The position numbers and the translations under genes are program-made. Of a stretch of DNA of 64,000 bases, positions 63,546 to 64,000 are shown in pieces. Under the pieces are notes generated by a model that ran no database searches, was not told where the DNA came from, and saw only the letters and a program-made list of their open reading frames with translations. The stretch spans positions 1 through 64,000 of the forward strand of contig JAMXDE010000026.1 in NCBI GenBank assembly GCA_026770025.1. The letters run 5' to 3'. This DNA is from Craspedostauros australis (taxonomy: Eukaryota; Bacillariophyta; Bacillariophyceae; Mastogloiales; Achnanthaceae). Within the stretch, counting starts at the first letter, position 1. Each line of letters opens with the position of its first letter.

Positions 63546-64000
63546 ATGTCAACACAACACTCAGTGCTCCCCAACATCGAGATCATTCAGAATCATCCGT
63601 GCCTTCCCCCCACTCGCATCGTCCATCAGCCACCAAGCCACCACCGCTATCGCATCATGACCCATCCACGTGAGGATTCAAGCATCGATCCCAATCCATC
63701 CCAATCAAAGGTGCAACGTCGAACAGCAAATGCTGACACATCCATCCATCACCAACCACCTCATGGGCACTACGCATCGTACCAATACTCTGCACATGTC
63801 GGGCCGAACGACCATGGCAGCATCCACAGCCCTCCTCTCCCCATGGTTGCGAATCATCATGTCCCTCCCAATGCACAACCTCCTTCCTTTCGCATCCCCA
63901 GCTACATCAGTACAGGCATGGGTGGTCTACCATACTCGACATTCCACCCCAACAACAGCATAGCAACTCCCACTTCCAACTACATGGGGCCCAACCGTTT
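63546..64000 (+). CDS. N-terminal part of an unrecognised Pro/His/Ser-rich protein
   Basis: An ATG at 63546 opens a frame of at least 151 codons that runs off the window. It begins MSTQHSVLPNIEIIQNH and continues with His-, Pro-, Ser-, Asn- and Tyr-rich low-complexity sequence (HYASYQYSAHVGPNDHGS, PSYISTGMGGLPYSTFHP). This composition is common in disordered N-termini of regulators and RNA-binding proteins; no domain is visible yet. An overlapping frame at 63670 is less protein-like. Confidence 0.5.
   Translation, partial: MSTQHSVLPNIEIIQNHPCLPPTRIVHQPPSHHRYRIMTHPREDSSIDPNPSQSKVQRRTANADTSIHHQPPHGHYASYQYSAHVGPNDHGSIHSPPLPMVANHHVPPNAQPPSFRIPSYISTGMGGLPYSTFHPNNSIATPTSNYMGPNR

Overview
The window is nuclear DNA of a microbial eukaryote and is dominated by transposable elements. 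Five Ty1/copia-type retrotransposons, one long inverted-repeat element and one DNA transposon fill most of positions 1-57935. Three things suggest a stramenopile alga, perhaps diatom-like: the copia lineages (one carries a chromodomain-like segment between integrase and reverse transcriptase), the RNase H relic and the piggyBac-like transposase. This placement is inference from recalled family resemblance; no ribosomal gene or other marker is present.

Layout. 1-4561: 3' part of copia element 1 (+) with its 3' LTR. 4563-11937: copia element 2 (-), complete, with 231-bp LTRs and two nonsense codons. 11938 to about 18930: copia element 3 (-), degraded and cut off inside its reverse transcriptase. 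19675-21445 (+) and 21861-25139 (-): two convergent host-type genes, a PH + DUF547 protein and a large P-loop NTPase that resembles Crinkler-type NTPases. 25561-30620: a 5,060-bp element made of two 1,270-bp near-identical inverted arms around a 2,520-bp spacer that holds a decayed reverse-transcriptase/RNase H tail. 30764-39952: a 9.2-kb DNA transposon with palindrome-bearing inverted ends. Its gene appears to be spliced (two frame-consistent GT-AG introns) into a transposase of more than 2,500 residues, with about 35 copies of a 24-residue repeat, a DDE-type core, a PD-(D/E)XK-like nuclease segment and a Cys-rich segment. 40476-47921: copia element 4 (-), 755-bp LTRs that look identical, one in-frame TGA. 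48439-49238: LTR-plus-leader relic of the element 2 family. 50749-57935: copia element 5 (-), one uninterrupted 1,860-codon gene, near-identical LTRs, a perfect GTAGG target duplication, and a primer site that matches the 5' half of tRNA-Asn.

57936-64000 is a different landscape: minisatellites, a pentanucleotide repeat, a duplicated tRNA-Ser-like gene, a candidate intron-rich gene (frame-consistent introns of 63-84 nt) and the start of a gene that runs off the right edge. The elements are nested or adjacent rather than cooperating. The host genes seen do not form a pathway.
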